From: Dactylosporangium sp040605635
Lineage (GTDB): Bacteria > Actinomycetota > Actinomycetes > Mycobacteriales > Micromonosporaceae
Assembly: GCF_040605635.1 (NCBI RefSeq)
Contig: NZ_JBEXDG010000034.1
Coordinates: 47,778 to 111,777 of the forward strand
Length of the DNA stretch: 64,000 nt
Reading direction: 5' to 3'
This document shows, in pieces, positions 25,014-34,947 of this stretch. The translations under genes were made by a program, and so were the position numbers. A model generated the notes under the pieces. That model had not been told where the DNA came from. It did not search any database and was given only the letters and a program-made list of their open reading frames with translations. Every line of letters starts with the position of its first letter. Positions within the stretch are counted from its first letter, which is position 1.

Positions 25014-25666
25014 GCCCGTCCACCCCGCCGAGTCTGGTGAGTCCGGGACCGAGTCCGTCTGGTGCTACTCCGGCGGTATCCGGATCGGCTGCTCCAGCCG
25101 TGACGACGGTTGGTTCACCGTCGCCGGCCCCGATCGCTCAACCGGTCGCGCCGTCAAGCCTCGTGATCGCTGCACTGCTGTCCGGGGCGCTTTTTGCGGC
25201 GTTGCTGAGCGCATGCGTGGCGGTTTGGACCGCCCGACGGAAAGGCCGTGAGGAAGAGCGCGCCCGTCAACGTGATCTGTTCGCCGCCGCGTTCGAGGCG
25301 TACGCCGCCTACAAGGAACTGCCGTACGCGATTCGACGCCGTCGTCACGACGAACCGGCCGCCGAACGCATCCGCCTGTCCGAAACCATCCGGGAGATTC
25401 AAGGCCGGCTCAGTTACTTCCTGGCCTGGACCGCTGCGGAGTCCAGCATCGTCGGGGACACCTACGCGACCCTCGTGCGGGAACTGCGCAAGACCGCAGG
25501 CGGCGCTATGCGGCAAGCGTGGCTGGACGCCCCGATCCAGGACGACCACGCGATGAACATCCCACTCGCTGTCATCGATCTAGCGGCGCTCACCCCGCTC
25601 GAAGAGGCGTACTCCCAAGCCGTACGTGATCACCTCGTAGCACTGTCGCCCTGGTGGGCAAAGTAG
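25010..25666 (+). CDS. Single-TM protein, probable CBASS effector
   Basis: 218 aa. A 48-residue Pro/Ser/Ala-rich tail precedes one membrane helix at about 50-73 (SLVIAALLSGALFAALLSACVAV), a basic stop, and a cytoplasmic helical domain. No enzymatic motif. Its start overlaps the E2-like gene by 4 bp, so it is in the same translational unit. CBASS effectors are often membrane proteins that permeabilise the cell, so an effector role is likely, but single-TM versions are less typical than 2TM/4TM ones. A structural partner is an alternative. Confidence 0.65.
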   Translation: MSPSTPPSLVSPGPSPSGATPAVSGSAAPAVTTVGSPSPAPIAQPVAPSSLVIAALLSGALFAALLSACVAVWTARRKGREEERARQRDLFAAAFEAYAAYKELPYAIRRRRHDEPAAERIRLSETIREIQGRLSYFLAWTAAESSIVGDTYATLVRELRKTAGGAMRQAWLDAPIQDDHAMNIPLAVIDLAALTPLEEAYSQAVRDHLVALSPWWAK

Positions 25667-25869
25667 ACGCTGCGCTGCTACCGGCCGTAAGGCATTTTGG
25701 ATTTGCTGGCACCGCTCGATCGGCAAGAACCTCGACTGACCCTCATGTGCGGGCATGGCGTCCAGGGGCCCCGGCACCTGCTGTGGCGTCTGCGCGAGGT
25801 CGGTCGCCGCACGAAAATGTCAGTGGGGCCTCGTAGCATGGTGTATCACTCGGATGAGCTGACCGTGAG

Positions 25870-27327
25870 GTGCTGGTGGACTTCGATGATGTTGACGCGC
25901 TGCGGCGCAACCACGCCGCGTGGAAGCTGCTTCGCGCTGAACACGCGCCGTTGATCCTGGCGTTCCTCGGGAAGGTCTTCGTCGACGAGAACGCTCGATC
26001 GGTACCTGCGGTCGACCTGGCTGCGCGGCTCGACGACGAACTGTCGGGCTTCAACGAGCGGGAGCCGAGGTTCCCACGGCCGGCCCGGGCGTATCTGGAC
26101 GACTGGGCCCATGCCGACGCTGGCTGGTTGCGCAAGTACTATCCGGCCGGCTCCGACGAGGCGCATTTCGACGCGACGCCGGCGGTGGAGAAGGCCCTCG
26201 CGTGGGTCCGGTCGCTGCAGGCCCGCTCGTTCGTGGGCACGGAGTCACGGCTCAACATCGTCTTCGAGTTGTTGCGGCAGATGGCGTTCGGTGCGGAGAC
26301 CGACCCGGACGTGCGGCTGACCGAGCTGTACCGCCGTCGCGCGGAGATCGACGAGGAGATCGCCCGTATCCGCGGTGGGGAGCTGCCGCTGCTGGACGAC
26401 ACCGCGCAACGCGACCGGTATCAGCAGTTCACCTCGACCGCCCGGGACCTGCTGGCGGACTTCCGTGAGGTCGAGGCGAACTTCCGTGGGCTGGATCGTG
26501 AGCTGCGGGAGCGCGTCGCGCTGTGGAACGGTTCGAAGGGCGCGTTCCTCGACGAGGTGCTCGGAGACCGCAGCACCATCGCCGACTCCGATCAGGGCCG
26601 CAGCTTCCACGCGTTCTACGACTTCCTGCTCTCACACGCCCGGCAGGCGGAATTCACGACTCTGCTGGACCGGGTGCAGGCGTTGCCGGGGATCGGCGGC
26701 CCGGACCCGCGGATGCGCCGCATCCACTACGACTGGCTCGACGCGGCAGAACGGACCCAGGCAACGGTCCGGCTGTTGTCGGAGCAGCTGCGCCGTTTCC
26801 TCGACGATCAGGTGTGGCTGGAGAACCGGCGGGTCATGGACCTGCTCCGCAGCATCGAGACCCACGCCCTGCGGCTGCGCCGGTATCCCGATGCGAGCCT
26901 GACGATGGAGATCGACGCCGCTACCCCGACCATTGTCCTGCCGATGGAGCGTCCGCTGTATCGGCCGCGGTCGAAAGCAGCGCTGGACAGCACCGCTACC
27001 GCCGAGCGCGCTGATGAGGTCGTGGACTTCTCGGTCTTGTTCGAGCAGGTCCACGTCGATCCGGAGCCACTTCGGCAGGAGGTCCGGGCCGCGCTGCTGA
27101 AGCGTCCTCAGGTCGAGCTCGTGGAGGTCCTCTCCCGCCGGCCGCTGCGGCAAGGGCTCGCCGAGCTGGTCACTTATCTGTCGCTGACAGACCCGGCGTT
27201 CGATGTGGTGTTCGACGAGCACCGGCCCGCCGAAGTCCGCTGGCAGGACCCAGACGGCGCGGCGAAGCGGGTCACCATGCCCCGCGTCATCTACACCCGC
27301 ATGGCGTCGTCGAAAGCGGCGGCATGA
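25870..27327 (+). CDS. jetA: Wadjet subunit JetA (DUF3375)
   Basis: 485 aa. Matches the MukF/kleisin-like JetA family in length and layout: winged-helix N-terminus, a long helical middle (ELYRRRAEIDEEIARIR, then the SFHAFYDFLLSHARQAEF block typical of DUF3375) and a C-terminal winged helix. JetA is the kleisin of the SMC-like JetABC complex, which senses closed circular plasmid DNA by loop extrusion. GTG 25870 or GTG 25876 may be used; GAGG at 25867-25870 favours the latter. First gene of an overlapping jetABC set. Confidence 0.92.
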   Translation: MLVDFDDVDALRRNHAAWKLLRAEHAPLILAFLGKVFVDENARSVPAVDLAARLDDELSGFNEREPRFPRPARAYLDDWAHADAGWLRKYYPAGSDEAHFDATPAVEKALAWVRSLQARSFVGTESRLNIVFELLRQMAFGAETDPDVRLTELYRRRAEIDEEIARIRGGELPLLDDTAQRDRYQQFTSTARDLLADFREVEANFRGLDRELRERVALWNGSKGAFLDEVLGDRSTIADSDQGRSFHAFYDFLLSHARQAEFTTLLDRVQALPGIGGPDPRMRRIHYDWLDAAERTQATVRLLSEQLRRFLDDQVWLENRRVMDLLRSIETHALRLRRYPDASLTMEIDAATPTIVLPMERPLYRPRSKAALDSTATAERADEVVDFSVLFEQVHVDPEPLRQEVRAALLKRPQVELVEVLSRRPLRQGLAELVTYLSLTDPAFDVVFDEHRPAEVRWQDPDGAAKRVTMPRVIYTRMASSKAAA

Positions 27328-27941
27328 GCGGGCGCGGCACACCCGAGTTCCAGCCGGACCTGTCCATCGCAGTCACCCACCTCATGAAGGGCGTTGTGTA
27401 TCGCGACACCCACGAGGTGCCGTGGCGGCATTTGCTGCAGCTGCAGTCCCAGGTGCGGGACTACGTCGCGGTCCTCGGCCTCGTCGTGTTCATCGACGAG
27501 GCCGAGGGCTACGCATACCTGCGCGGCAGACCCGATGACGAAGCCGTCGACGAGGTCGCGGTGCCACGACTGGTCGCTCGCAGGCAGCTGTCGCTGCACG
27601 TGAGTGTGCTGCTGGCGCTGCTGCGCAAACGGCTCGCCGAGTTCGACGCCAACTCCAGCGACACCCGCATGGTGCTGACCCGCCAGCAGATCATCGACAT
27701 GCTCGCGGTGTTCCTGCCGGACACCAGCACCGACGCCCGGCTCATCGACCAGATCGACGCCCACATCGGCAAGGCCGTGGAGCTGGGATTCCTCCGTCGG
27801 GTGAACGACGGCGACGGCAGTTACGAGGTGCGACGCATCCTGAAAGCTTTCGTCGATGGGCAGTGGCTGGCGGAGCTGGATGCTCGGCTGGGGGAGTACG
27901 CAGCGGAGTTCGCCGGCCGGGACGGGAAGGGCACCGCGTGA
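27324..27941 (+). CDS. jetB: Wadjet subunit JetB (DUF4194)
   Basis: 205 aa, the expected size of the KITE/MukE-like subunit. Residues of about 10-190 form the DUF4194 tandem winged-helix domain (THLMKGVVYRDTHEVPWRHL at the start; KAVELGFLRRV near the end). The ATG overlaps the jetA stop (ATGA), and the stop overlaps the jetC GTG (GTGA). It binds JetA and regulates the JetC motor. Confidence 0.92.
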   Translation: MSGRGTPEFQPDLSIAVTHLMKGVVYRDTHEVPWRHLLQLQSQVRDYVAVLGLVVFIDEAEGYAYLRGRPDDEAVDEVAVPRLVARRQLSLHVSVLLALLRKRLAEFDANSSDTRMVLTRQQIIDMLAVFLPDTSTDARLIDQIDAHIGKAVELGFLRRVNDGDGSYEVRRILKAFVDGQWLAELDARLGEYAAEFAGRDGKGTA

Positions 27942-30900
27942 CGGAGAACCTGACGCTCGACGATGTCGTGCACGGTGGTCCCGGATTTCGGCTGCACCGG
28001 TTGGAGGTCCGCAACTGGGGCACGTTCGACCAGCGGGTCTGGACGCTGACCCTGGACGGCGCGAGCGGCCTGCTCACCGGCGACATCGGCTCCGGAAAAT
28101 CGACGCTGGTCGACGCGGTGACGACGCTGCTGCTGCCGGCGAACAAGATCTCCTACAACAAGGCCGCCGGCGCGGAGACCCGCGAACGCAGCCTCCGCTC
28201 CTACGTGCTGGGCCACCACAAGTCCGAACGCAACGAACTGACGGGTGTCTCCCGGCCGGTCGCACTGCGGCGGGGCAGCTGCTACTCGGTCATCCTCGGG
28301 GTGTTCGGCAACGCCGACCTCGACGCCCACGTGACCGTCGCTCAGGTGTTCTGGCTGCACGAGGGCAACCCGGGCCAACCGGAGCGCCTGTTCGTGGTCG
28401 CGGACGGCCGCCGCGGCATCGAACCTGACTTCGTGGACTTCGGCACCGAGATCAGCCAGCTGCGCCGCCGGCTGCGGCAGTCCGGCGCCAAGATCTACGA
28501 ACACTTCCCGGAGTACGGTAAGGACTACCGCCGACGGCTCGGGATCAGCTCCGACCAGGCGATGGACCTGTTCCACCAGACCGTCTCCATGAAAGCCGTC
28601 GAGAACCTGAACGCGTTCGTGCGCAGCCACATGCTCGAACCGTTCGACGCGGACACCTGGATCAAGCAGCTCGTCGACCACTTCGACGACCTCACCACCG
28701 CCCACCAGGCGGTCCAGGTCGCCCGGGAGCAGCTCGCCGCCCTGACCCCGATGATCGAACGCTGCGACGAGCACGACCAACTGGGTGTGCGCATCGCGGA
28801 ACTGGACCTGCAACGCGCCGCACTACCGTATTTCTGCGCACACGGAGCCGCCGCCCTGTTGAAGACCCGCATCCAGCAGCATCAGGCAACCCTGACCGCG
28901 CTCAGCACGCAGCTGTCGACACTCAGCGCCGAAATCGCGGAACTGCGCCGGCGGGCCAGCAGGCTGGAGCTGGAACGGGCAGGTCACGGCGGTGATCGCA
29001 TCGGTGAGATCGAGCGCGAAGTGGCCGACGCAGGCCAGCTACAAAGTCGGCGGAAGGAACGCGCCGAACGGTTCAACCGCCAACTGGCCGACGCGGGCCT
29101 CACGCCGGTCGCGTCCGCGGAGCAGTTCGCGCCCCGCCTCGGCGAGATCGAACGTGAGGCGGGTCGCAGCGCCGAACGCCGCACCGACCTTCAGCGCCGG
29201 TTCGCTGAGGCGATGCACCACGTCAAAGGGCTCCATGACCGGCTCGAGGAGCTGAACGCCGAACTGCTCAGTCTCCGGCAACGACGCAGCAACATTCCCC
29301 GCCGCATGTTGGAGCTGCGCGAGTGGATGTGCAGAGAGCTGAGCCTTGCCGAATCGTTGCTGCCGTTCGCCGGCGAGCTGATCCAGGTCCGCGACGACGA
29401 GTCAGACTGGGAAGGTGCAGCGGAACGTGTCCTGCACAGCTTCGGCGTGTCCCTGCTGGTGTCCCAGGCACACTATCCAACGGTCGCCGGCTGGATCGAC
29501 AGCCACCACCTCAATGCCCGCCTCGTCTACTACCGGGTTCCGGACCGTGTGGCGGCCGCCCGGCCGACGGACCAGCGTGGATACGACTCGCTCGCCGCGA
29601 AGCTCGACCTGCGGGAGGGGCCGTTCCGACCCTGGCTGGCCGCAGAGCTGGGCCGCCGGGCCGGACACGCGTGCGTCGAGACGATGACGGAGTTCCAGCA
29701 CGCCGACCGTGCCGTGACCCGCTCCGGCCAGATCAAGGACCCGGGCGGACGCCACGAGAAGGACGACCGGAACCGCATCGACGACCGCCGCACCTACGTC
29801 CTCGGCTGGAGCAACGAACAGAAAATCGCCGCGCTGCTCGCCACCGCGGCAACCCTGACGGCAGAGCACGCCACGGCGACGACCGAACACAAGACCCTCG
29901 AGGGCGACCTCAGCGCTGCCGCCGCCCGGGACGCGGTACTCGCCAAACTCGGCGAGATCACCGACTTCGCGGATCTGAACTGGCAGCAGGTGGCCCGGCA
30001 AATCGCCGAACTCGAGACCGAGCGTCGCCAACTCGAGTCGGCATCCGGCGAACTGCAGCGACTCACCGAGGCGCTCCGACAGGTCGGCACCGACATCGCG
30101 GAACGCGAAGCGCTGCAGGCGGCCGCGCAGGCCGAGCAGGGCCGCGTCGGCGGACTCCTCGAACTCGCCCAGCTCGCCGAACAGCAGGCAGAGGCGCGAC
30201 TCGCCGAACCCGCCGCCGCGACCGCAAGGAAGCAGTTCACGCAACTCGCCACCGACATCGGCACACCACCGGCGACCCCGGAAGAATACGAGCAACTCCA
30301 CACCGATACCGAACGCCGCCTCACCCGCGCCGTCGAGACCGCGACCCGAAGCCAGCACCAGGCGGCATCGCGGGCCGTCGCGCACATGGTCAACTTCCGG
30401 CGCAGCTACCCACACCTCACTACCGAGATGGACGACTCCATCCAGGCGGCGGGGGAGTACCGCACGCTGCGCGCCCGGCTCGTCGAGGACGATCTGCCAC
30501 GCTTCGAGGCCGACTTCAAGCTGTACCTGAACACCAACACGATCCGCGACATCGCCACGTTCCACTCCCAGCTCACCAAACAGAGCGAGATGATCAAAGA
30601 GCGGATCGAGATCATCAACCAGTCGCTCGTCAGCATCGACTACAACACCGGCCGGTACATCCGCCTCGAAGGTGACCGCAACCCCAGCACCGACATCCGC
30701 GACTTCATCTCCGACATGCGCGCCTGCACCGACAGTGCCCTGTCCGGCGACGACGCCGACCAGTACTCCGAGCAGAAGTTCCTCCAGGTGCAACGACTGG
30801 TCGAACGGTTCAAAGGCCGGGAAGGTCACACCGAGGCCGACAAGCAGTGGGCCAAGCGGGTGACCGACGTCCGCAACTGGTTCGTCTTCGCGGCCTCCGA

Positions 30901-31327
30901 GCGCTGGCGCCACGACAACACCGAACACGAAACCTACTCCGACTCCGGCGGCAAGTCCGGCGGGCAGAAGGAGAAACTCGCCTACACCATCCTCGCCGCC
31001 TCCCTCGCATACCAGTTCAAACTCGAGCACGGCCCTGGGCCGTCGCGGACCTTCCGGTTCGTCGTCATCGACGAGGCGTTCGGCCGCGGTTCGGAAGAGT
31101 CCGCCAGGTTCGCGCTGCGGCTGTTCCAAAGCTTGGGGCTGCAACTGCTGATCGTCACCCCGTTGCAGAAGATCCACGTGATCGAGCCGTTCGTCGCCGC
31201 CGTCGGCTACGTCGACAACCCCGGCGGCAGCTACTCCCGGCTGCAGACCCTCACCATCGACGAATACCGGTCCCGCCGGCAGCTCCACGTCCATCAGCGC
31301 GGCACCGCCGAGATCGGCGCACACTGA
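27938..31327 (+). CDS. jetC: Wadjet SMC-like ATPase JetC
   Basis: 1129 aa from GTG 27938. SMC/MukB/SbcC architecture: Walker A TGDIGSGKSTLVDAV near residue 47, two long coiled-coil arms (about 280-480 and 620-850) around a hinge-like region near 500-600, the ABC signature in SGGKSGGQKEKLAY near 1005, and Walker B VVIDEAFGRGSEES near 1040. It is the DNA-extruding motor of Wadjet. All nucleotide-binding motifs look intact. Confidence 0.94.
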   Translation: MTENLTLDDVVHGGPGFRLHRLEVRNWGTFDQRVWTLTLDGASGLLTGDIGSGKSTLVDAVTTLLLPANKISYNKAAGAETRERSLRSYVLGHHKSERNELTGVSRPVALRRGSCYSVILGVFGNADLDAHVTVAQVFWLHEGNPGQPERLFVVADGRRGIEPDFVDFGTEISQLRRRLRQSGAKIYEHFPEYGKDYRRRLGISSDQAMDLFHQTVSMKAVENLNAFVRSHMLEPFDADTWIKQLVDHFDDLTTAHQAVQVAREQLAALTPMIERCDEHDQLGVRIAELDLQRAALPYFCAHGAAALLKTRIQQHQATLTALSTQLSTLSAEIAELRRRASRLELERAGHGGDRIGEIEREVADAGQLQSRRKERAERFNRQLADAGLTPVASAEQFAPRLGEIEREAGRSAERRTDLQRRFAEAMHHVKGLHDRLEELNAELLSLRQRRSNIPRRMLELREWMCRELSLAESLLPFAGELIQVRDDESDWEGAAERVLHSFGVSLLVSQAHYPTVAGWIDSHHLNARLVYYRVPDRVAAARPTDQRGYDSLAAKLDLREGPFRPWLAAELGRRAGHACVETMTEFQHADRAVTRSGQIKDPGGRHEKDDRNRIDDRRTYVLGWSNEQKIAALLATAATLTAEHATATTEHKTLEGDLSAAAARDAVLAKLGEITDFADLNWQQVARQIAELETERRQLESASGELQRLTEALRQVGTDIAEREALQAAAQAEQGRVGGLLELAQLAEQQAEARLAEPAAATARKQFTQLATDIGTPPATPEEYEQLHTDTERRLTRAVETATRSQHQAASRAVAHMVNFRRSYPHLTTEMDDSIQAAGEYRTLRARLVEDDLPRFEADFKLYLNTNTIRDIATFHSQLTKQSEMIKERIEIINQSLVSIDYNTGRYIRLEGDRNPSTDIRDFISDMRACTDSALSGDDADQYSEQKFLQVQRLVERFKGREGHTEADKQWAKRVTDVRNWFVFAASERWRHDNTEHETYSDSGGKSGGQKEKLAYTILAASLAYQFKLEHGPGPSRTFRFVVIDEAFGRGSEESARFALRLFQSLGLQLLIVTPLQKIHVIEPFVAAVGYVDNPGGSYSRLQTLTIDEYRSRRQLHVHQRGTAEIGAH

Positions 31328-31328
31328 C

Positions 31329-32551
31329 ATGCCCGGCCGGACACCCGCACGAGACCCGTGGACAACCCCAACGGACGTCACCGACGTGCTCCGCCGCCGC
31401 TGGGACCGCGGCGACTTCCTCGCCGCCTCCATGGCCGACGCCGACTGGCAGCCGGTCGCCGTCCCGATCCGAGCACCGACGGCCCGCGAGATCGCCGACG
31501 CATTCGCCGCCGCGCAGAGCTGGGCCGACCGATGGCGCGCCGCCGACCCACGACTGTTCCGCCTCGAACACCGATCGGTCGGCGGCCGGCACGTCGGCAC
31601 CAACACCCTGCCATGCCGGGCCTGGATCGACACACCCCGGCAGCTGTGGCAGATCCTCGGCGTCACGCGATACGCACAGCGCTTTGACGAACTCGTCGAA
31701 CTCACCCGGCAGCGAACGCCGGCGTTGATCGACTACCTGGCCACGCAACCGATGAAAGTGTTGCACCACGAACAGCAGTGGGCCGCGCTCCTCGACACAA
31801 TCTTGTGGATCGAGGCCAACACCGGCGCCGACCTGTACCTGCGCCAAGTCGACGTACCCGGCGTCGACACCAAATTCATCGAACAGCACCGCAGCATCCT
31901 GGCGAGCCTGCTGGACCGGCAACTGCCCGAACACCGGATAGCCGCCGACGTGCCGGCAAGCGACTTCGCCGGCCGATATCGGTTCCGCAAAAAGCCCGCC
32001 ATGCTCGGGTCCGCCGCCTGGACCCGTCCGTCGACCTCGCCGGACCATACAGCGACGTCGCGGTCCGAGTCGACGAACTCGCTGCGACGCCCTTGCAAGC
32101 CTCGACGATCTACGTCGTGGAGAACGAGGTGACCTACCTCGCCCTCCCGTCCGCGCCCGACGCGGTCGTCATCTTCGGCGGCGGCTACGCCCTCTCCACG
32201 CTGCAGCCGCTGCACTGGCTGAAAGAACGGCAACTGATCTACTGGGGTGACATCGACACCCACGGCTTCGCCATCCTCAGCCGGCTCCGGCAACTGTTTC
32301 CGTTGACCCGGTCCATACTCATGGACCGACCCACCCTGCTGGCGCACAAAACCCAGTGGGTACACGAGCCGACTCCGGTTTCCGCGCACCTGCCAGCGCT
32401 CGACGACCACGAAGCGGGCCTGTACCGCGACCTCGTCGAGGACGCTCTCGGCCCGTCGGTACGCCTTGAGCAGGAACGGATCCGGTTCTCTGCCGTCCGA
32501 ACGGCAATGAGCATCGGCCACCCAACCAATCAGGGCGCTGACCCGAGCTGA
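31329..32551 (+). pseudogene. jetD: Wadjet nuclease JetD, split by a one-base frameshift
   Basis: The reading frame starting at 31329 encodes the N-terminal DUF3322 part (TDVLRRRWDRGDFLAA onward) through RYRFRKKPAML, then runs into nonsense and stops at 32132. From about 32006 the continuation is in another frame: RVRRLDPSVDLAGPYSD, then VVENEVTYLALP, WGDIDTHGFAILSR and RLEQERIRFS, ending at 32551. Loss of one base in the CTCGGG stretch near 32004-32009 explains it. The downstream half holds the Toprim acidic residues (ENE and DID) that cut plasmid DNA, so without frameshifting the nuclease is lost. Restored length would be about 408 aa, normal for JetD. It may be a sequencing error. Confidence 0.88.
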
Positions 32552-32651
32552 GGTCCATGTCAGGCCAGACGTGATTCGACCGCGATGCACCAACCCGGCC
32601 ATCGACCCGTAAGACGATGGCGGATGAGAGTCAGGGACGACGCCAACAGCG

Positions 32652-32894
32652 TCAACGCGCGGCCAGAGCCTCAACGGCCGGCTCAACGACGCGGAAAGCG
32701 GACCGCAGGTCGTCATCGGTGAAACGGATGAGGCGGCCACCAAGCACATGATGGCGAATCTTCCGACCGGCAACCCGCTTGTACAACGAGTACCCGTAGC
32801 CCTGCAGTCGCTCAGCAGCCTCCGAGTGCGTTAGAGGATTCGAGTTCCTACAGTGAACCGGAGGGATGGCTCTGCTGGTCCCGCTCACCCACAC
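32652..32894 (-). CDS. Excisionase-like helix-turn-helix protein
   Basis: 80 aa. LTHSEAAERLQGYGYSLYKRV then GGRLIRFTDDDLRSAF has the MerR/Xis-like winged-helix pattern of helix17-type excisionases (choice of wing ...RIRFTEEDL). The real start may be about 15 residues inside. It probably bends DNA for excision by a recombinase, or regulates one. It is one of two such genes flanking the tRNA relics. Confidence 0.62.
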   Translation of the reverse strand: MWVSGTSRAIPPVHCRNSNPLTHSEAAERLQGYGYSLYKRVAGRKIRHHVLGGRLIRFTDDDLRSAFRVVEPAVEALAAR

Positions 32895-32984
32895 CTGCCT
32901 GTAATGGTCGGGTCAGACTCCTGGCCGGAGACGGCGGTGGTTGCAGGTTGTGTCGCGGATGTTAGCCCGCACAAAATCGACGGC

Positions 32985-33039
32985 GCGAGCAACACGTACT
33001 CCACCGACTTGTAATCGGAAGGTTGCGGGTTCGGCGGGC
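32985..33039 (+). other. tRNA-Thr(TGT)-like 5' fragment
   Basis: A D-arm-like GAGC...CTC is followed by ACCGA-CTTGTAA-TCGG, an anticodon arm with TGT (Thr), and GGTTGCGGGTTCG, after which similarity stops inside the T-loop. The 3' acceptor strand is absent and the 5' acceptor is degraded. It looks like the remnant left where an element integrated into, or was copied from, a tRNA gene. Confidence 0.6.
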
Positions 33040-33045
33040 GGCCAG

Positions 33046-34131
33046 CTAGAGCAGCCGGGCGTGGTCGGCCTTGGCGCGTGTTCGGACAGCGTCCAGGAAC
33101 TCGGCGTCAATTCCGCCCTGGAGTTCATCGTCGTGATGGGGCTGGACACCGTCGAGGTATCGAGGGTAGAGCAGCCAGCAGCCTCGGATGCCGGCCAGGA
33201 GGTCTTCGAGGAGATCGCGCGCTGGACGTTGGGGATCGAGTGGCGTGAGCCGCATCGGCTCGTCCGTCTCCATGAATCGGTCGGCCGCTTCGATGACGTC
33301 GCGAGTCTCCTCGATATCGGGCAGTTCGCCTTGGGCGACGCGCATGGCGCCGCTGATCAGATCCAGGACGGCGTCGCGTGGGGATGCGCCGATCTCCATG
33401 AGCTCGAGAATTTTGGTCGGGGTGGCGTGGGGGATCGCCTCGACGTCGTCGGCTCGTTCGACGACCTCGGCCGCGGGGAGGTGGGCGAGGTCGGCCACGA
33501 CGTCGGCGGCGGCTTGCAGCCAGTGTGCTGCGGCCACGGATGCTGCAGTCGGGTCGAAGCTGAGGAGCAGGTCGTCTGTGCCGAGGGGGTATTGCCGTAG
33601 TAGGTGGTCCGCGGCGGCGATCTGGGCGGGGGAGACGTCTTCGCGGGTGAGGAGGACGGCTTGGCGGGCGCGGTCGGACAGGTCTCCGCGTTCGGCTTGC
33701 TCGACGGCAGCGAGTTCGGCTTCGACGTCGATGGCAACGGCAGCAGTGAGATCGTCATCGCCGATTTCGTGCAGTGCGCGCCCGACGCGATGCGCGGACT
33801 CTTCCACTGGGTCGTAGGAGACGATCAGTGTGTCTCCCTCGGGCAGGTTCGGCTTCAGCAGCGATGCGACCACGGCGCTGAACAGTGCGCGGGTCTCCTG
33901 CCGCCGCCAGCCTTCGGTGTTGACCTCCACGCTCCGGCATGCGGAGGCTGGATGGGTGTAGCAGTGCCAGAATGCGCGCGACAGGTGAGTGAGGCTTTCG
34001 GCGAGCGCGAATCGCTGTGTTGGGGTCGCAGTCGTGGGGAGCGTAGATACCGCTCGGGCCGTTTCTCCGTATCCAGCGCTCCATACGGCGAGGAGCTCGT
34101 CACGGTATTCGTTGATCGCGTAGTGCGTCAT
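33046..34131 (-). CDS. Unknown 361-aa protein, family member 1
   Basis: I do not recognise this family. Two relatives are in the window: an intact one at 57401-58492 and a broken one at 34141-34583. Conserved blocks are HCYTHPAS near residue 57, LIVSYDPVEESAHRVGRALH near 102-121, AADHLLR, LLSFDPTAASVAAAHWLQAA, and the best one, LDPQRPARDLLEDLLAGIRG near 298-317 followed by CWLLYPRYLD. It is all-helical, acidic and has no membrane segment. Each copy sits beside integrase, Xis or tRNA remnants, so it travels with the mobile elements. Confidence 0.78.
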   Translation of the reverse strand: MTHYAINEYRDELLAVWSAGYGETARAVSTLPTTATPTQRFALAESLTHLSRAFWHCYTHPASACRSVEVNTEGWRRQETRALFSAVVASLLKPNLPEGDTLIVSYDPVEESAHRVGRALHEIGDDDLTAAVAIDVEAELAAVEQAERGDLSDRARQAVLLTREDVSPAQIAAADHLLRQYPLGTDDLLLSFDPTAASVAAAHWLQAAADVVADLAHLPAAEVVERADDVEAIPHATPTKILELMEIGASPRDAVLDLISGAMRVAQGELPDIEETRDVIEAADRFMETDEPMRLTPLDPQRPARDLLEDLLAGIRGCWLLYPRYLDGVQPHHDDELQGGIDAEFLDAVRTRAKADHARLL

Positions 34132-34140
34132 GGAGATGTC

Positions 34141-34583
34141 CTACCCAGTCGGTAACGTCAACTGCCTGTTGGGTGCAGCGTGAGTGCGGCCCCAATGCCC
34201 GCCGCCGCTGGGCGGCCGACGACGGCAACCACGCGGTGACCGGCCTCGTACGGCTGGTCTGTTCGGACACGTGTTGATGGTGCCGTCCTCTGCGGAGTGG
34301 TGGAAGGTGTCACCACGTGTCATCTGTCCGTCGAGCACAAAGTGGGAGTGACGCTCGTTCTTGCTGACGTCGCCACCCTTCGTGCTGGAGGTTGCGGATG
34401 CCGGATGGGTGTAGCAGTGCCATAACGCCTGCGACAACCTGGTCAACGACTCGGCAAGGATCAGCTGCTCGCCGGATTTGAGGTAGCCGGGAGCACTGCG
34501 ACCGTTGCCGCGGTATTGCCGTAGCCGACGCCCCATGAGGCGGGGAGTTCAGTTCGAGGGCTGCGGATGGCGTAGGGCTTCAT
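34141..34583 (-). pseudogene. Broken member of the 361-aa family
   Basis: From ATG 34583 the protein starts MKPYAIRSPRTELPASWGVGYGNTAA like members 1 and 3. Near 34470-34500 the reading frame must shift, and it resumes as LILAESLTRLSQALWHCYTHPAS before family similarity is lost around 34350. Only the N-terminal fifth remains. It lies directly upstream of the intact copy in the same orientation, so this is a decayed tandem duplicate. Confidence 0.75.
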
Positions 34584-34947
34584 GACGTCCCCGGTGACAC
34601 TCGCCAGGTGCATGTCCGTCCTTGCCCCCTCGGCGATGTTGCTCATCGACCGATGAATATGTGCCCGGTCGGCTGGCTTGGGAAGTTGGCCAGAGCTAAC
34701 CCGGCGACCTTGGGTCGATGCCTCGTGGAGATCCTCGACCGGCCACGCCCGTCGACGCAATGCGTCGTTGTACGACGTGTCGCTGCTCACCTTGCGGTAC
34801 GCCTGCGAATCCGTGCTCGTGGTCCGAGTGCATGAACCCGCTGTGGCCGGCTTGCACCTTGTCCAATCTCTAGCGTGGGTGTCCGTGACTCCCTTCCCGC
34901 CAGCGCATACCCGGCAGGGCACGCATGATCAGGAGCACTTCAACTCG
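34584..34947. other. Intergenic stretch, no feature recognised
   Basis: Between the broken family member and the Xis-like gene. Open frames here have no ribosome site and no protein-like composition. It should contain the promoters of the two divergent genes. Confidence 0.5.

Noticed and set aside
29402..31705. Long open frame antisense to jetC (767 codons)
   Set aside because: It mirrors the codon pattern of jetC at high GC; composition is not protein-like and jetC is certain. Similar antisense frames at 15968-17041, 22990-24402 and 41082-42401 were dropped for the same reason.
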